Positions 42,766 through 52,478 of a DNA stretch of 64,000 nt are shown here, piece by piece; position 1 is the stretch's first letter; every line of letters starts with the position of its first letter. Made by a program: the position numbers and the translations under genes. The notes under the pieces were generated by a model that saw nothing but the letters and a program-made list of their open reading frames with translations, searched no databases and was not told the DNA's origin. The stretch is taken from assembly GCF_023023025.1 (NCBI RefSeq), contig NZ_CP095481.1, forward strand, positions 10,925,001-10,989,000, given 5' to 3'. This DNA comes from Amycolatopsis sp. WQ 127309. GTDB lineage: Bacteria; Actinomycetota; Actinomycetes; Mycobacteriales; Pseudonocardiaceae.

Positions 42766-45700
42766 CTAGGACACCGTCAGGGTGTCGATGTCGAACAGGG
42801 AACCCGCGCCGCCCCGGAAGACCAGGTGGAGCGGACCCGTGCCGGACGACACCGTCGTCGAGACGGTCTGGAACGTCTCCCAGCTGCCCGTGTTCGGCAC
42901 CGCGACCGTGCCCAGCAGGGCGCCGGTCGCCGAACCCGAGCGGATCTCGATCGTGCCGCCGGCGCCCGCCGACGAGACGACCGCGCTGAACCGCGTGATC
43001 CCGGCCGTGCCCACCGAAGCGAACCCGGCCCAGTCACCGTTCTCGATGTAGCCCAGCGTCTGGCCGCCACTGGCCGGCGCGTGCGACGCGATCTGCACAC
43101 CCGAACCCGACGTGAACGACTCACCCTCCACAGTGGACGACGACGACCCGCACGAAGCCGCGACGACCCCCGCGGCGTAGCGGATCCCGCCGACCAGCTC
43201 GGCGCGGAACGCACTGTCCGAATAGGACTCGATCGTGTGGCCCAGGCCGGTGTAGAACGCCCGGCCGCTCCCCTGCGGGTGGCACCACGTGATCGGGTGG
43301 TCGGCGCCCATCTCGCCGCCCGTGTAGCTCGACTCGTCCAGCGTCTGCAGGACGTGCACCTGGCCACGCGGGTTCGTGCGGTAGTTGTACAGCTCGTCCG
43401 TGCGGTTCCAGACGGCCGGCAGGTGCGCGGTCGCCGGATGGGTGTTGTCCTCTGTCACGAACCGAGCCGCCTGGATCGCCGGGTGGCTCTTGAACCACGC
43501 GCCGACGAGCTGCCCGTACCACGGCCAGTCGTACTCGGTGTCGGCCGCGGCGTGGACGCCGAGGTAGCCGCCGCCACCGTTCACATAGGACTCGAACGCC
43601 GCCTGCTGCGTCGCGTCCAGGACGTCACCGGTGGTCGAGAGGAACACGACCGCCTTGTACGCAGCCAGCGAGGAAGCCGTGAACACGGACGCGTCTTCGG
43701 TCGCCGTGACGCCGAAGCCGTTGGCCGTGCCCAGTTCGCGGATCGCCTGGATCCCCGCCGGGATCGAGTCGTGCCGGAACCCGGCCGTCTTGGAGAACAC
43801 CAACACGTTGTACGCGGGATCCACCTGGGTCGGCATGCTGCTCAGGCTAAACGAATCGACGTCGAACAGGGAACCGGAACCACCGTGGAACACCAGGAAC
43901 AACGGACCGGAGCCGCCGGTCACCGACGTCGTGACGTTCTGGAAGACCTCCCAGTCCCCCGTCGAAGGTACCGAAACCGTGCCCAGCAGTGTCCCCGTCG
44001 CCGAACCCGAGCGGATCTCGATCGTGCCGCCCGGGCCGGCCGACGACACCCGCGCGGTGAACGTCCGCGCGCCGGACGTGCTCACCGACGCGTACCCGGC
44101 CCAGTCGCCGTTGTCGATGTAGCCCAGGGTGTTCCCGCCGCTCGCCGCGGCGTGCGCCGCGGCCTGGACGCCGGACCCGGACGTGAACGACTCGCCCTCG
44201 ATGGACCCCGCCTGCGTGCCGGTGGCGAAGGTGAACGAGTCCAGGTCGAACAGGTTGCCCTGCCCGGTGACGCCCTTGAACACGAGGTACAGCGACGTCG
44301 ACCCGGACGGCCGGTTGGCCAGGGCCGTCGTCACGTCCTGGAACGTTTCCCAGCCACCGGTGTTCGCCACGGTCATCGTGCCGAGCAGGGTGCCGGTCGG
44401 CGACCCCGCGCGGACCTCCAGCGTGCCGCCGGGGCCGCCCGAGGAGACGTGCGCGCTGATCGACGTCGCGTTGCCCAGCGCGTACGGCGCGAAGGAGATC
44501 CAGTCGCCGTTGTCGGTGTACCCGACCGTGCGACCGCCCTCCGCCGAACCGTGGTCGGCGAGCTGGATCCCGGACTGCGCCGAGAAGTGCTCGCCTTGGC
44601 GGTGCCGCGGTTGCAGCTTGCGGACGCTGTGCGAGACCAGGCCGCCGTTGTCGGTGTACTGCGCGTCGAAGACGCCGAAGATGTTCGCCGCGGCGTCGTG
44701 CTCACCGTCGACCGGGACGGCGATCGAGCCGCTGCACCCGGTCGCCTGGGTGATCTGGTGCTGGTGGCTGTCGTGGCCCAGCAGGTAGGTCACCTTGACC
44801 TTCGAGCAGTCCAGCGCCCCGTCCTCCGGGTCGCTGCCGGTCACCTGGAACGGCACGGTGTCGCCGAAGGAGAACAGCTGCCCGTCGGCCGGCGTGGTCA
44901 GGTTCACCGTCGGCGCGGTGTTCCCGACCGTGACGACCAGGCTCGCGGTGCCGGTGAGGCCGGCCGGGTCGGTCACCGTGAGGCTCGGTGAGTACGTCCC
45001 GTTGGTCGTGTAGGTGTGCGCCGGGTTCGCCGCCGTCGACGTCTGGCCGTCGCCGAAGTTCCAGCGGTAGGTCAGGGCGCCGCCCTCGGGGTCACTGCTG
45101 CCCGCGGACGAGAAGGTCACGGTCAGCGGGTTCGGCCCCGACGTCTTGTCGGCCGCGGCTTTCGCGACCGGGTTGCGGTTGGTGCCCGCGAGGTACTCGA
45201 CCCGGTACAGCGCCTGGTTGTCGCTGCCGGTGCCGTAGTCGAGGACGTACAGCGCACCGTCCGGGCCGAAGGCCATGTCCATGACCTGCGTGCCGGCCCA
45301 CGGGAAGTTGTCGATCGTGCCGCGGCTGCCGTCGGCGTTGACGGTCACCGCCTTGATCCACTTGCGCCCGTACTCCCCGGCGAAGAACTTGCCGTCGAGC
45401 GACTGCGGGAACTTGACCGTGGACGTCGAATTGGCGTCGTACCGGTAGACCGGCCCGCCCATCGGCGACTCCGAGCCGCTGCCGAACTCCGGCGGCGACC
45501 CCTCGTCACCCGCGTACTTGATCCACGCGGCCTTCGGGACCGGCAGCTTGGCGAGACCGGTGTTGCGGAACGAGGAGTTCGTCGGCCCGCCGGCGCAGTC
45601 GTACTTCGCCCCGGACGGCCCGCTCGGGAACGTGTAGTGGTTGTACGTCTCGGTCGTCGTGTTCGAGCCGGTGCAGTACGGCCAGCCGAAGTTGCCCGCG

Positions 45701-46641
45701 CTGGTGATCCGGTCGAACTCGACCTGGCCCTGCGGTCCGCGGTTGGCGTCGGTGACACCGGCGTCCGGGCCGTAGTCGCCCAGGTAGACGACGCCGGTCG
45801 CCTTGTCGACACTCATCCGGAACGGGTTGCGGAAGCCCATGCCGTAGATCTCCGGCCGGGTGTTCGCGGTGCCCGGCGCGAACAGGTTGCCCGACGGGAT
45901 CGTGTACGTCCCGTCGGCCTGCGGGTGGATCCGCAGGAGCTTGCCGCGCAGGTCGTTCGTGTTGCCGGAGGAGCGCTGCGCGTCGAACTGCGGGTTGCGC
46001 GTGGTGCGTTCGTCGATCGGCGAGTAGCTGTCGGAGGAGAACGGGTTCGTGTCGTCGCCGGTGGTCAGGTAGAGGTTGCCGGCGGCGTCGAAGTCGATGT
46101 CACCCCCGACGTGGCAGCACTGGCCGCGGTCGTTCTGCACGGCCATGACGACCTTCTCGCTGGCCAGGTCGAGGGTGTTGTCCGTCTTGAGGACGAACCT
46201 CGACAGGTGCAGCTCGCCTTTGAACGGCGCGAAGTCGGCGGCGGTGCCGTCGGTCGGCGCGTCACCGTCCGGTGTGGACAGTCTCGGCGAGAAGTAGAGC
46301 CAGACGTAGCGGTTGGTGGCGAAGCCGGGGTCGGCGGCGACACCCTGGAGGCCTTCCTCGTCGTGGGTGTAGACGTTCAGCTTGGCCGCGACGGACGTCG
46401 CGCCGGCCGCAGTGGTGACGCGGACGGTGCCGTCGCGGGAGGTGTGCACGACCGAGCGGTCGGGCAGCACGGCGAGCGACATCGCCTCGCCCAGCTCGGC
46501 CGCGCCGGTGGCGAGCGCGACCTGCTGGTAGTCGGCGGCGGGGATGTCGGCTCTGGCGGGAGCGTCGATGGTGAGCAGGAGGCCGGCGCCGAGGAGCGCG
46601 GTGCCGAACAGCCTCGCCCACTTCGGTGGGGACGGAGACAT
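42766..46641 (-). CDS. Giant secreted multidomain protein: glucose-dehydrogenase-like propeller, PKD, CBM6 and ThuA
   Basis: 1291 residues with a Sec signal (LFGTALLGAGLLLTIDAPAR). Residues about 35-485 are a sorbosone/glucose dehydrogenase-like beta propeller (HDEEGLQGVAADPGF, GNLFAPGTANTRPEIYGMGF, VYLGDYGPDAG). A PKD domain follows (about 490-570, GDGQTSTAANPAHTYTTNGT), then CBM6-like domains near 680-805 and 815-930. A ThuA domain spans about 943-1165 (VLVFSKTAGFRHDSIPAG, YLGVHAAADTEYDWPWYG). A last CBM6 ends the protein (LGYIENGDWAGF). AGGAAGGA precedes the ATG. It probably binds and modifies polysaccharide outside the cell. The ThuA role is poorly defined. Confidence 0.9.
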   Translation of the reverse strand: MSPSPPKWARLFGTALLGAGLLLTIDAPARADIPAADYQQVALATGAAELGEAMSLAVLPDRSVVHTSRDGTVRVTTAAGATSVAAKLNVYTHDEEGLQGVAADPGFATNRYVWLYFSPRLSTPDGDAPTDGTAADFAPFKGELHLSRFVLKTDNTLDLASEKVVMAVQNDRGQCCHVGGDIDFDAAGNLYLTTGDDTNPFSSDSYSPIDERTTRNPQFDAQRSSGNTNDLRGKLLRIHPQADGTYTIPSGNLFAPGTANTRPEIYGMGFRNPFRMSVDKATGVVYLGDYGPDAGVTDANRGPQGQVEFDRITSAGNFGWPYCTGSNTTTETYNHYTFPSGPSGAKYDCAGGPTNSSFRNTGLAKLPVPKAAWIKYAGDEGSPPEFGSGSESPMGGPVYRYDANSTSTVKFPQSLDGKFFAGEYGRKWIKAVTVNADGSRGTIDNFPWAGTQVMDMAFGPDGALYVLDYGTGSDNQALYRVEYLAGTNRNPVAKAAADKTSGPNPLTVTFSSAGSSDPEGGALTYRWNFGDGQTSTAANPAHTYTTNGTYSPSLTVTDPAGLTGTASLVVTVGNTAPTVNLTTPADGQLFSFGDTVPFQVTGSDPEDGALDCSKVKVTYLLGHDSHQHQITQATGCSGSIAVPVDGEHDAAANIFGVFDAQYTDNGGLVSHSVRKLQPRHRQGEHFSAQSGIQLADHGSAEGGRTVGYTDNGDWISFAPYALGNATSISAHVSSGGPGGTLEVRAGSPTGTLLGTMTVANTGGWETFQDVTTALANRPSGSTSLYLVFKGVTGQGNLFDLDSFTFATGTQAGSIEGESFTSGSGVQAAAHAAASGGNTLGYIDNGDWAGYASVSTSGARTFTARVSSAGPGGTIEIRSGSATGTLLGTVSVPSTGDWEVFQNVTTSVTGGSGPLFLVFHGGSGSLFDVDSFSLSSMPTQVDPAYNVLVFSKTAGFRHDSIPAGIQAIRELGTANGFGVTATEDASVFTASSLAAYKAVVFLSTTGDVLDATQQAAFESYVNGGGGYLGVHAAADTEYDWPWYGQLVGAWFKSHPAIQAARFVTEDNTHPATAHLPAVWNRTDELYNYRTNPRGQVHVLQTLDESSYTGGEMGADHPITWCHPQGSGRAFYTGLGHTIESYSDSAFRAELVGGIRYAAGVVAASCGSSSSTVEGESFTSGSGVQIASHAPASGGQTLGYIENGDWAGFASVGTAGITRFSAVVSSAGAGGTIEIRSGSATGALLGTVAVPNTGSWETFQTVSTTVSSGTGPLHLVFRGGAGSLFDIDTLTVS

Positions 46642-46751
46642 GCTGGTTCCTTCCTGAATTTGAGCGTGCTTCGCCCCGGATTGGCGCGAAGCCGGTTTCG
46701 ATCACCTTCCGACGGGGCTGGCGGCCACCCGTTAACGCAGAAGCTGCGGGG

Positions 46752-47753
46752 CTACTTCGAGGAGAACGCGGCGTCGAACGCCGCGGTGGGTGGGGTGAAG
46801 TTGAGCTTGCGGACGAACTCCAGGGCCTCGGGCGCGCCGGTCAGGCGGTCCATGCCGGCGTCCTCCCACTCGATCGAGATGGGGCCGGCGTAGCCGATGG
46901 CGTTGAGCATGCGGAAGACGTCCTCCCACGGGACGTCGCCGTGGCCGGTGGAGACGAAGTCCCAGCCGCGGCGGGGGTCGGCCCACGGGAGGTGGGAGCC
47001 GAGCCGGCCGTTGCGGCCGTTGAGCTGCTTGCGCGCCTCCTTGCAGTCGACGTGGTAGATGCGGTCCTTGAAGTCCCACAGGAACCCGACCGGGTCGAGG
47101 TCCTGCCAGACGAAGTGCGACGGGTCGAAGTTCAGCCCGAACGCCGCCCGGTGCCCGATCGCCTCCAGCGTCCGGACGGTGCTCCAGTAGTCGTAGGCGA
47201 TCTCGCTCGGGTGCACCTCGTGGGCGAAGCGCACGCCGACCTCGTCGAAGACGTCGAGGATCGGGTTCCAGCGCGTGGCGAAATCCGCGTACCCGCGTTC
47301 GATCATCGACGGCGGCACCGGCGGGAACATCGCCACCGTGTGCCAGATCGACGAGCCGGTGAACCCGACCACAGTGGACACCCCGAGCTTCGCCGCGGCG
47401 CGGGCGGTGGCCTTCATCTCCTCCGCCGCCCGCTGCCGGACGCCCTCGGCCTCGCCGTCGCCCCAGATCCGCGCCGGCAGGATGGCCTCGTGCCGCTCGT
47501 CGATCGGGTGGTCGCAGACGGCCTGACCCACCAGGTGGTTCGAGATGGTCCACACCTTGAGGTCGTACTTGGCCAGCGTGTCCAGCTTCGCCTGGACGTA
47601 GCCGTCTTCGGCGAGCGCCCGGTCCACCTCGAAGTGGTCGCCCCAGCAGGCGATCTCGAGGCCTTCGTAGCCCCAGCCGCTCGCCAGCTCGCACACCTCC
47701 TCGAACGGAAGATCGGCCCACTGTCCGGTGAACAGCGTCAACGGTCGTGCCAT
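46752..47753 (-). CDS. Sugar phosphate isomerase/epimerase-like TIM-barrel protein
   Basis: 333 residues, AP-endonuclase-2-type barrel. It begins [20 protein letters not shown] and shows metal-ligand segments [60 protein letters not shown] and [14 protein letters not shown]. Such proteins isomerise or epimerise sugars, inosose-type cyclitols or keto-sugars. AGGAGGT precedes the ATG. It lies 19 bases behind the EboF-like gene and ends the long minus-strand unit. The pairing with a Gfo/Idh oxidoreductase further up is typical of keto-sugar pathways. Confidence 0.85.
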   Translation of the reverse strand: MARPLTLFTGQWADLPFEEVCELASGWGYEGLEIACWGDHFEVDRALAEDGYVQAKLDTLAKYDLKVWTISNHLVGQAVCDHPIDERHEAILPARIWGDGEAEGVRQRAAEEMKATARAAAKLGVSTVVGFTGSSIWHTVAMFPPVPPSMIERGYADFATRWNPILDVFDEVGVRFAHEVHPSEIAYDYWSTVRTLEAIGHRAAFGLNFDPSHFVWQDLDPVGFLWDFKDRIYHVDCKEARKQLNGRNGRLGSHLPWADPRRGWDFVSTGHGDVPWEDVFRMLNAIGYAGPISIEWEDAGMDRLTGAPEALEFVRKLNFTPPTAAFDAAFSSK

Positions 47754-47772
47754 GTCTGACCTCCTGGGTGCG

Positions 47773-49140
47773 TTATTCGGTACGGATAGCCGCGAGCAGC
47801 AGATCCTTGACTTCGGTGGCGTGGACCTTGTCGCGCGCGAGCGCGGGGTCCGAGCACAGCAGCACCGGCCCGTCGTCGGGCGCGTCGGGCAGCCGGCCGT
47901 GACTGCCGCGCACCGGCGCGGGGTCGAGCGGGACGACCTGCATCGAGTACCGCAGGCCGAGCTTCTTGCGGGCCAGCGCGGACGCGGCCTTCAGCTTGAC
48001 CATCGGGTCTTCCGGGTCGAAGAACAGCTCAGCCGGGTCGTACCCGGGCTTGCGGTGGATCTCGACGGTCTTCGCGAAGTCCGGCGCGCGGTCGTCGCTG
48101 AGCCAGTAGTAGTACGTGAACCAGGCGTCCGGCTCGGCGATCGCGACCAGCTCGCCCGCGCGTTCGTGGTTGATCCCGAGACCCGCCTGGCGTTCCCGAT
48201 CCAGCACGACGTCCACTCCGGACAGTCCGGCGACGAGGTCCCGCACGCGCGGGATGTCGGCCGGGTCGGCGACGTAGACGTGCGCGACCTGGTGGTCGGC
48301 CACCGCGAACGCCCGCGACGTCCACGGGTCGAGGTACTCCATGCCCGCCTGGACGTACACGTTGAGCAGGCCCTCACGGCGCAACGCGCGGTTGATGTCC
48401 ACCGGCCGGCTCGCGTTCGTGATGCCGTACTCCGACAACGCGACGACGGTGTGCCCGCCCGCGGCCGCGAAGTCCAGCAACGGCTTCAGCGCGGTGTCGA
48501 TCTCCCGCGCGGCCGCCGCGGCCTGGGGCGCGTCCGGGCCGAAGCGCTGCAGGTCGTAGTCGAGGTGCGGGAGGTAGACGAGCGTGGTGTCCGGCTTGTC
48601 CTCGGTCATGATCTTCCGCGCCGCGGCGATGATCCACTTCGACGACGTGATCGCGGCCGTCGGGCCCCAGTAGGTGAACAGCGGGAACTCACCGAGTTCG
48701 CCGACCAGCCGGTCGTGCAGCTGCGGCGGGTGGGTGTAGGCGTCCGGGGACTTCTTGCCGTCGGCGTGGTAGATCGGCCGCGGGGTCACGGTCAGGTCGA
48801 CGTCCATGCCCATCGCGTACCACCAGCACACGTTGGCGACCTTGTGCCCGGCCTGCGCGCGGCGGGCCGCGGCCCAGAACTTGTCGCCCTGCACCAGGTT
48901 GTTGTGCTGGCGCCAGAAGAACACCTCGCCGAGGTCGCGGAAGTACCAGCCGTTGCCGACGATGCCGTGCTCGGCCGGCTGCAGCCCGGTGAGGAACGTG
49001 GACTGCACCGAGCACGTCACGGCGGGGAACACGGTGTCGAGCTGCGCGGTGAAGCCCGGTTCGGCCATCTTGCGCAGGTTCGGCATGTGCGGGAGCAGCC
49101 GGGGCGTCAGGCCCACGACGTCGAGAACCAGCAAACTCAT
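47773..49140 (-). CDS. eboF: EboF-like alkaline-phosphatase-superfamily phosphodiesterase
   Basis: 455 residues. The nucleotide pyrophosphatase/phosphodiesterase fold is clear: [20 protein letters not shown], the nucleophile region [20 protein letters not shown] with [24 protein letters not shown] with metal Asp and His, and VVALSEYGI. No signal peptide is seen, so it is cytoplasmic. In Ebo clusters this member is called EboF; its substrate is not known. The ATG at 49140 shares ATGA with the EboE stop. Confidence 0.83.
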   Translation of the reverse strand: MSLLVLDVVGLTPRLLPHMPNLRKMAEPGFTAQLDTVFPAVTCSVQSTFLTGLQPAEHGIVGNGWYFRDLGEVFFWRQHNNLVQGDKFWAAARRAQAGHKVANVCWWYAMGMDVDLTVTPRPIYHADGKKSPDAYTHPPQLHDRLVGELGEFPLFTYWGPTAAITSSKWIIAAARKIMTEDKPDTTLVYLPHLDYDLQRFGPDAPQAAAAAREIDTALKPLLDFAAAGGHTVVALSEYGITNASRPVDINRALRREGLLNVYVQAGMEYLDPWTSRAFAVADHQVAHVYVADPADIPRVRDLVAGLSGVDVVLDRERQAGLGINHERAGELVAIAEPDAWFTYYYWLSDDRAPDFAKTVEIHRKPGYDPAELFFDPEDPMVKLKAASALARKKLGLRYSMQVVPLDPAPVRGSHGRLPDAPDDGPVLLCSDPALARDKVHATEVKDLLLAAIRTE

Positions 49141-50264
49141 CGGGTTACCTCTTCCAAGCCCAGTTCGATCAGGGAACGCCGGGTCCAGTCCAGCTCGGCG
49201 GTGATGCCCGCGACGAGCCCGGCGTCGTCGGCGGGTGCGTCCGGGAGCACCTGCCAGGTGTAGGTCTCGACCTCGATGTGGTCGGTCCGGGCGGCGGCGC
49301 CGCCGAACAGCTCGGCCAGCGTCCCGGCCAGCACGGGCCGGGTGGACGTCAGCGGCGGCGCCGGGTCGGCGTGCAGCGGCACGTGGAAGTGCACCCGCCA
49401 CGGCGCCTCCCCCGGCAGACCGCCGGCCAGGGCCGCGTCGAGGTCGTCGGCCCCCGGTGGGGCGCCTTCGTTGCTCTGGTGCAGGAACCGAGGCTCCACA
49501 AAGGACTCCAGCGCCTTCCGGGTGGCCGGATCGGCCGGGTCCGCGGCCTCCAGGGCAGCCGACGCCTGGAGCTTGACGACGTCGAGTCCGGCCGCTTCCA
49601 GCCGGCCCAGCGCAGCGGCCGGGTCCTCGAAACCGACCGCGAGGTGACACGTGTCGAGGCAGACGCCGAGCCACTTCTTGTCCACTTCGGACAGCAGCGA
49701 CACCGCCTGCGCGGTGGTCTCGATGACGCAGCCCGGCTCCGGCTCGAACGCCACCCGCACCGGACGGTCCTGCTTCGCCAGCCCCTCGGCCAGCAGTTCG
49801 AGCTGACCGCCGTCGTCCCGCCACTCGGTGCGCCAGCCCAGCGGCAACGTCGAGACGCTGCCGCGGACGGCGTCCTCGGGCAGCAGCTCGCCGAGCAGCC
49901 GCGCGAGGTCGAGGGTGTACCGCGTCCGCTCGGGCGTCGACCAGTCCGGCCGGTACACCTTGTGCTTGACGACCGGATCGTGGAACCCCTGGTACGGGAA
50001 CCCGTTGAGCGTGACGACCTCGAGGCCGCGGGTGGCCAGCTCACTGCGCAACCGCGCCACCGCGGCCGGGTTGGAGGCCAGCTCGGTCGCCACCGGGCGG
50101 GCCAGCCACAGGCCGAGCCCGAGCCGGTCCACGCCCAGGCGTTCCCGCACCGGCTCGCCGAAGCGGGCCAGCTGGGTGAGCACGCCGTCGAGGTCCTCGG
50201 CCTGGTGCACGTTGGTGCAGTAGGCGAGGTGGACGAGCGTGCCGTCGGGGTGCCGGAACCTCAC
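49137..50264 (-). CDS. eboE: EboE-like metabolite traffic protein (xylose-isomerase-type barrel)
   Basis: 375 residues from a GTG at 50264 that overlaps the TatD-like stop (GTGA). It opens HLAYCTNVHQAEDLDGVLTQ, a strong EboE hallmark. Barrel metal segments are VVTLNGFPYQGFHDPVVKHK, VAFEPEPGCVIETT, LGVCLDTCHLAVGFE and DVVKLQASAALE. The C-terminal part has WRVHFHVPLHADP and IEVETYTWQVLP. It has the fold of sugar isomerases, but the family is tied to export or processing of lipid-linked or pigment precursors. The reaction is unknown. Confidence 0.86.
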   Translation of the reverse strand: MRFRHPDGTLVHLAYCTNVHQAEDLDGVLTQLARFGEPVRERLGVDRLGLGLWLARPVATELASNPAAVARLRSELATRGLEVVTLNGFPYQGFHDPVVKHKVYRPDWSTPERTRYTLDLARLLGELLPEDAVRGSVSTLPLGWRTEWRDDGGQLELLAEGLAKQDRPVRVAFEPEPGCVIETTAQAVSLLSEVDKKWLGVCLDTCHLAVGFEDPAAALGRLEAAGLDVVKLQASAALEAADPADPATRKALESFVEPRFLHQSNEGAPPGADDLDAALAGGLPGEAPWRVHFHVPLHADPAPPLTSTRPVLAGTLAELFGGAAARTDHIEVETYTWQVLPDAPADDAGLVAGITAELDWTRRSLIELGLEEVTR

Positions 50265-51115
50265 TTGCGCGCACCTCGCAGGATCGAGTTGCCCGCGAAC
50301 TCGGCGTCCGGACTGTCCACTTCGGAAAGCGAAAGCCGCCCGCTCTGGCCGTAGAACTCGACCGGGTTGCGCCACAGCACGAGGTCGACGTCGTCCTCGC
50401 CGAACCCGGCGGCCAGCATCGCGTCACCGGTCTTGCGGGTCTTGAGCGGGTCGCTCTTGCCCCAGTCGGCCGCGGAGTTCACCAGCACGCGCTCGGTCCC
50501 GTACTCCCGGAGGATCGCGACCATCCGCTCTTCGTCCATCTTCGTGTCCGGGTAGATCGAGAACCCCATCCAGGAGCCGGAGTCCTTGACCATGGCGACG
50601 GTCACCTCGTTGAGGTGGTCGAGCACCACGCGCTCGGGCGCGATGCCCGACTCGCGGACGACGGCGATGCTGCGCTCGGTGCCGGCCGCCTTGTCGCGGT
50701 GCGGGGTGTGCACCATCGCGGGCAGCTCGTGGTCGATCGCCAGGGCCAGCTGCGCGGCGAACGCCTTGTCCTCCTCGGCGGTCATCGAGTCGTAGCCGAT
50801 CTCGCCGACCGCGACCACACCGTCCTTCTCCAGGTACCGCGGCAGCAGGTCGAGCACGGGCGCGCAGCGGGGGTCGTTGGCCTCCTTGGGGTTCAGCGCG
50901 ATCGTGCAGTGGTGGGCGATGCCGAACTGGCTCGCGCGGAACGGTTCCCAGCCGACCAGCGCGTCGAAGTAGTCGGTGAAGCTGCCGATGCTCGTGCGCG
51001 GCTGGCCCAGCCAGAACGCCGGCTCGACGAGCGCGCGGACGCCGGCGGCGTGCATCGCCGCGTAGTCGTCGGTGGTCCGGGAGCTCATGTGGATGTGCGG
51101 GTCGAAGATGCGCAT
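50261..51115 (-). CDS. eboB: EboB-like TatD-family metal hydrolase
   Basis: 284 residues. The N-terminal metal motif is RIFDPHIHMSSRTTDDYAA. Later ligands lie in VVAVGEIGYDSMTAEEDKAF, LPAMVHTPHRDK, VVLDHLNEVT and VNSAADWGKSDPLKT. It is a TIM-barrel metal-dependent hydrolase related to TatD, with a divergent C-terminal part. In Ebo clusters this member is EboB. Its ATG overlaps the EboA stop by one base (TGATG). Substrate unknown. Confidence 0.85.
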   Translation of the reverse strand: MRIFDPHIHMSSRTTDDYAAMHAAGVRALVEPAFWLGQPRTSIGSFTDYFDALVGWEPFRASQFGIAHHCTIALNPKEANDPRCAPVLDLLPRYLEKDGVVAVGEIGYDSMTAEEDKAFAAQLALAIDHELPAMVHTPHRDKAAGTERSIAVVRESGIAPERVVLDHLNEVTVAMVKDSGSWMGFSIYPDTKMDEERMVAILREYGTERVLVNSAADWGKSDPLKTRKTGDAMLAAGFGEDDVDLVLWRNPVEFYGQSGRLSLSEVDSPDAEFAGNSILRGARK

Positions 51116-51660
51116 CAGACGTCCTGTTCGGTCAGCAGGGGGAGGAGGTCGGCGGGCACGTCGCGGCCCGCCGCGGTGCGCTCGGCGGCGAACGACCGCA
51201 TCATCCACAGCAGCTCCTCGTCGGTCCGGCGGTCCAGCCCGGCGATGTCCGCCAGGGGGATGCCCATGAAGACGCACTTGAGCACGCCGTGGCGGTAGGC
51301 GGAGTCGTCCAGGCGCGCGGCGCCGTACTCCCCCATCGCGGCGGTGACGAGCCGGGTGTCGTTGGTGCGCAGCGCGTCCGCGACCAGCTCCAGCCCGGCG
51401 TCGCCGGTGTCCACAATGGACAGTCCACGCAGGACGGCCCGTTTCTCGGCGGCGTCGCCGTAGCGGTAGAGGTCGGGCATCTCGGCGGCGGCCCCGGGAG
51501 CCGCTTTGAGCAGCTCCACCCGGGCCACGTCGTCGACCGTCCACCCCGGGACGTCCGACGATCCCCGGCCCACTCGGCGGCCGACACCGGGGAACAGCGT
51601 GCGCAACGCCGTCGCGTCGGTGGCAACCTTGGTGAGAGCGTCGTCCAGCCAGGCGGTCAC
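51115..51660 (-). CDS. eboA: EboA-like protein
   Basis: 181 residues from a GTG at 51660 inside the preceding stop (GTGA). It is all-helical, with DDVARVELLKAAPGAAAEMP, DLYRYGDAAEKRAVLRGLS, LVTAAMGEYGAARLDDSAYR and HGVLKCVFMGIPLADIAGLD. This pattern matches the EboA domain. Function unknown; the family is defined by its Ebo-cluster context. The frame is open further upstream, but the overlap pattern of the whole operon supports this start. Confidence 0.8.
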   Translation of the reverse strand: MTAWLDDALTKVATDATALRTLFPGVGRRVGRGSSDVPGWTVDDVARVELLKAAPGAAAEMPDLYRYGDAAEKRAVLRGLSIVDTGDAGLELVADALRTNDTRLVTAAMGEYGAARLDDSAYRHGVLKCVFMGIPLADIAGLDRRTDEELLWMMRSFAAERTAAGRDVPADLLPLLTEQDV

Positions 51661-52478
51661 GCGGTCACCGCCTGGCGCAGGAACTCCAGGGACTCGCGGG
51701 CGATCCGCGGGGCCGCGTGGCTGTCGCGCGGCAGTTCGACGGCGACCAGCCCCGGGTACGGCGACAGCGCTTCGAGCACAGGCGGGAAGTCGATCTCTCC
51801 CCGGCCGAACTCGAGGTGCTCGTGGGTGCCCCGGCGCATGTCGTCGATCTGGACGTTCACCAGCCGCGGCAGGGCACGGCGGACGCAGTCGGGCACGGAC
51901 GCAGTCTCGTTGCACCGGCAGTGCCCGATGTCCAGCGTCAGCCCGAACCGCGCCGGATCACCGAGCCTGCCCGCGAGGTCGAAGTAGCCGTCGAGGTCGT
52001 CGACGAGCATCCCCGGCTCCGGCTCGAACCCGAGCTTGACGTCGTGCTCGTCGGCGGCCTTGAGGACGTCCGAGCAGCCCGCGACCAGGTGGTCCCAGGC
52101 GTCCTCAGTGGACAGATAGGCGGGCTTGTTGCCGCTCCAGAACGAGACGGCCTCGGCGCCGAGGTCCGCGGCGATCTGGACGGCGCGGGTCAGGAACTCC
52201 ACGCGCAAGGAGCGGTCCGGGTCGAGGAACGTCGGTGAGTGCTTGCGCCACGGGTCCAGCAGGAACCGCGCGCCCGTCTCGATGACGACGGCCAGCCCGA
52301 GCCGGTCCAGGTCTTCGGCCAGCGAAGCGACGCGCCGCGCGAGGTCCGGGCCGAACGGATCGAGGTGCTGGTGGTCGAGCGTCAGCGCGACGCCGTCGTA
52401 GCCGAGGTCGGCCAGGACGCGCAGCGCGTCGCCGAGGCGGTGGTTGGCGAAGCCGTTGGTGCCGTACCCGAACCTCAT
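51657..52478 (-). CDS. Sugar phosphate isomerase/epimerase-like TIM-barrel protein (Ebo cluster)
   Basis: 273 residues. It opens RFGYGTNGFANHRLGDALRV. Barrel segments with likely metal ligands are LAVVIETGARFLLDP, AVSFWSGNKPAYLS, VKLGFEPEPGMLVDDLDGYF, FGLTLDIGHCRCNE and LVAVELPRDSHAAPR. Actinobacterial Ebo-type loci usually carry such an isomerase beside the UbiA gene. It could act on the product of the inositol-phosphate synthase encoded two genes upstream. Starts and stops overlap on both sides. Confidence 0.83.
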   Translation of the reverse strand: MRFGYGTNGFANHRLGDALRVLADLGYDGVALTLDHQHLDPFGPDLARRVASLAEDLDRLGLAVVIETGARFLLDPWRKHSPTFLDPDRSLRVEFLTRAVQIAADLGAEAVSFWSGNKPAYLSTEDAWDHLVAGCSDVLKAADEHDVKLGFEPEPGMLVDDLDGYFDLAGRLGDPARFGLTLDIGHCRCNETASVPDCVRRALPRLVNVQIDDMRRGTHEHLEFGRGEIDFPPVLEALSPYPGLVAVELPRDSHAAPRIARESLEFLRQAVTA

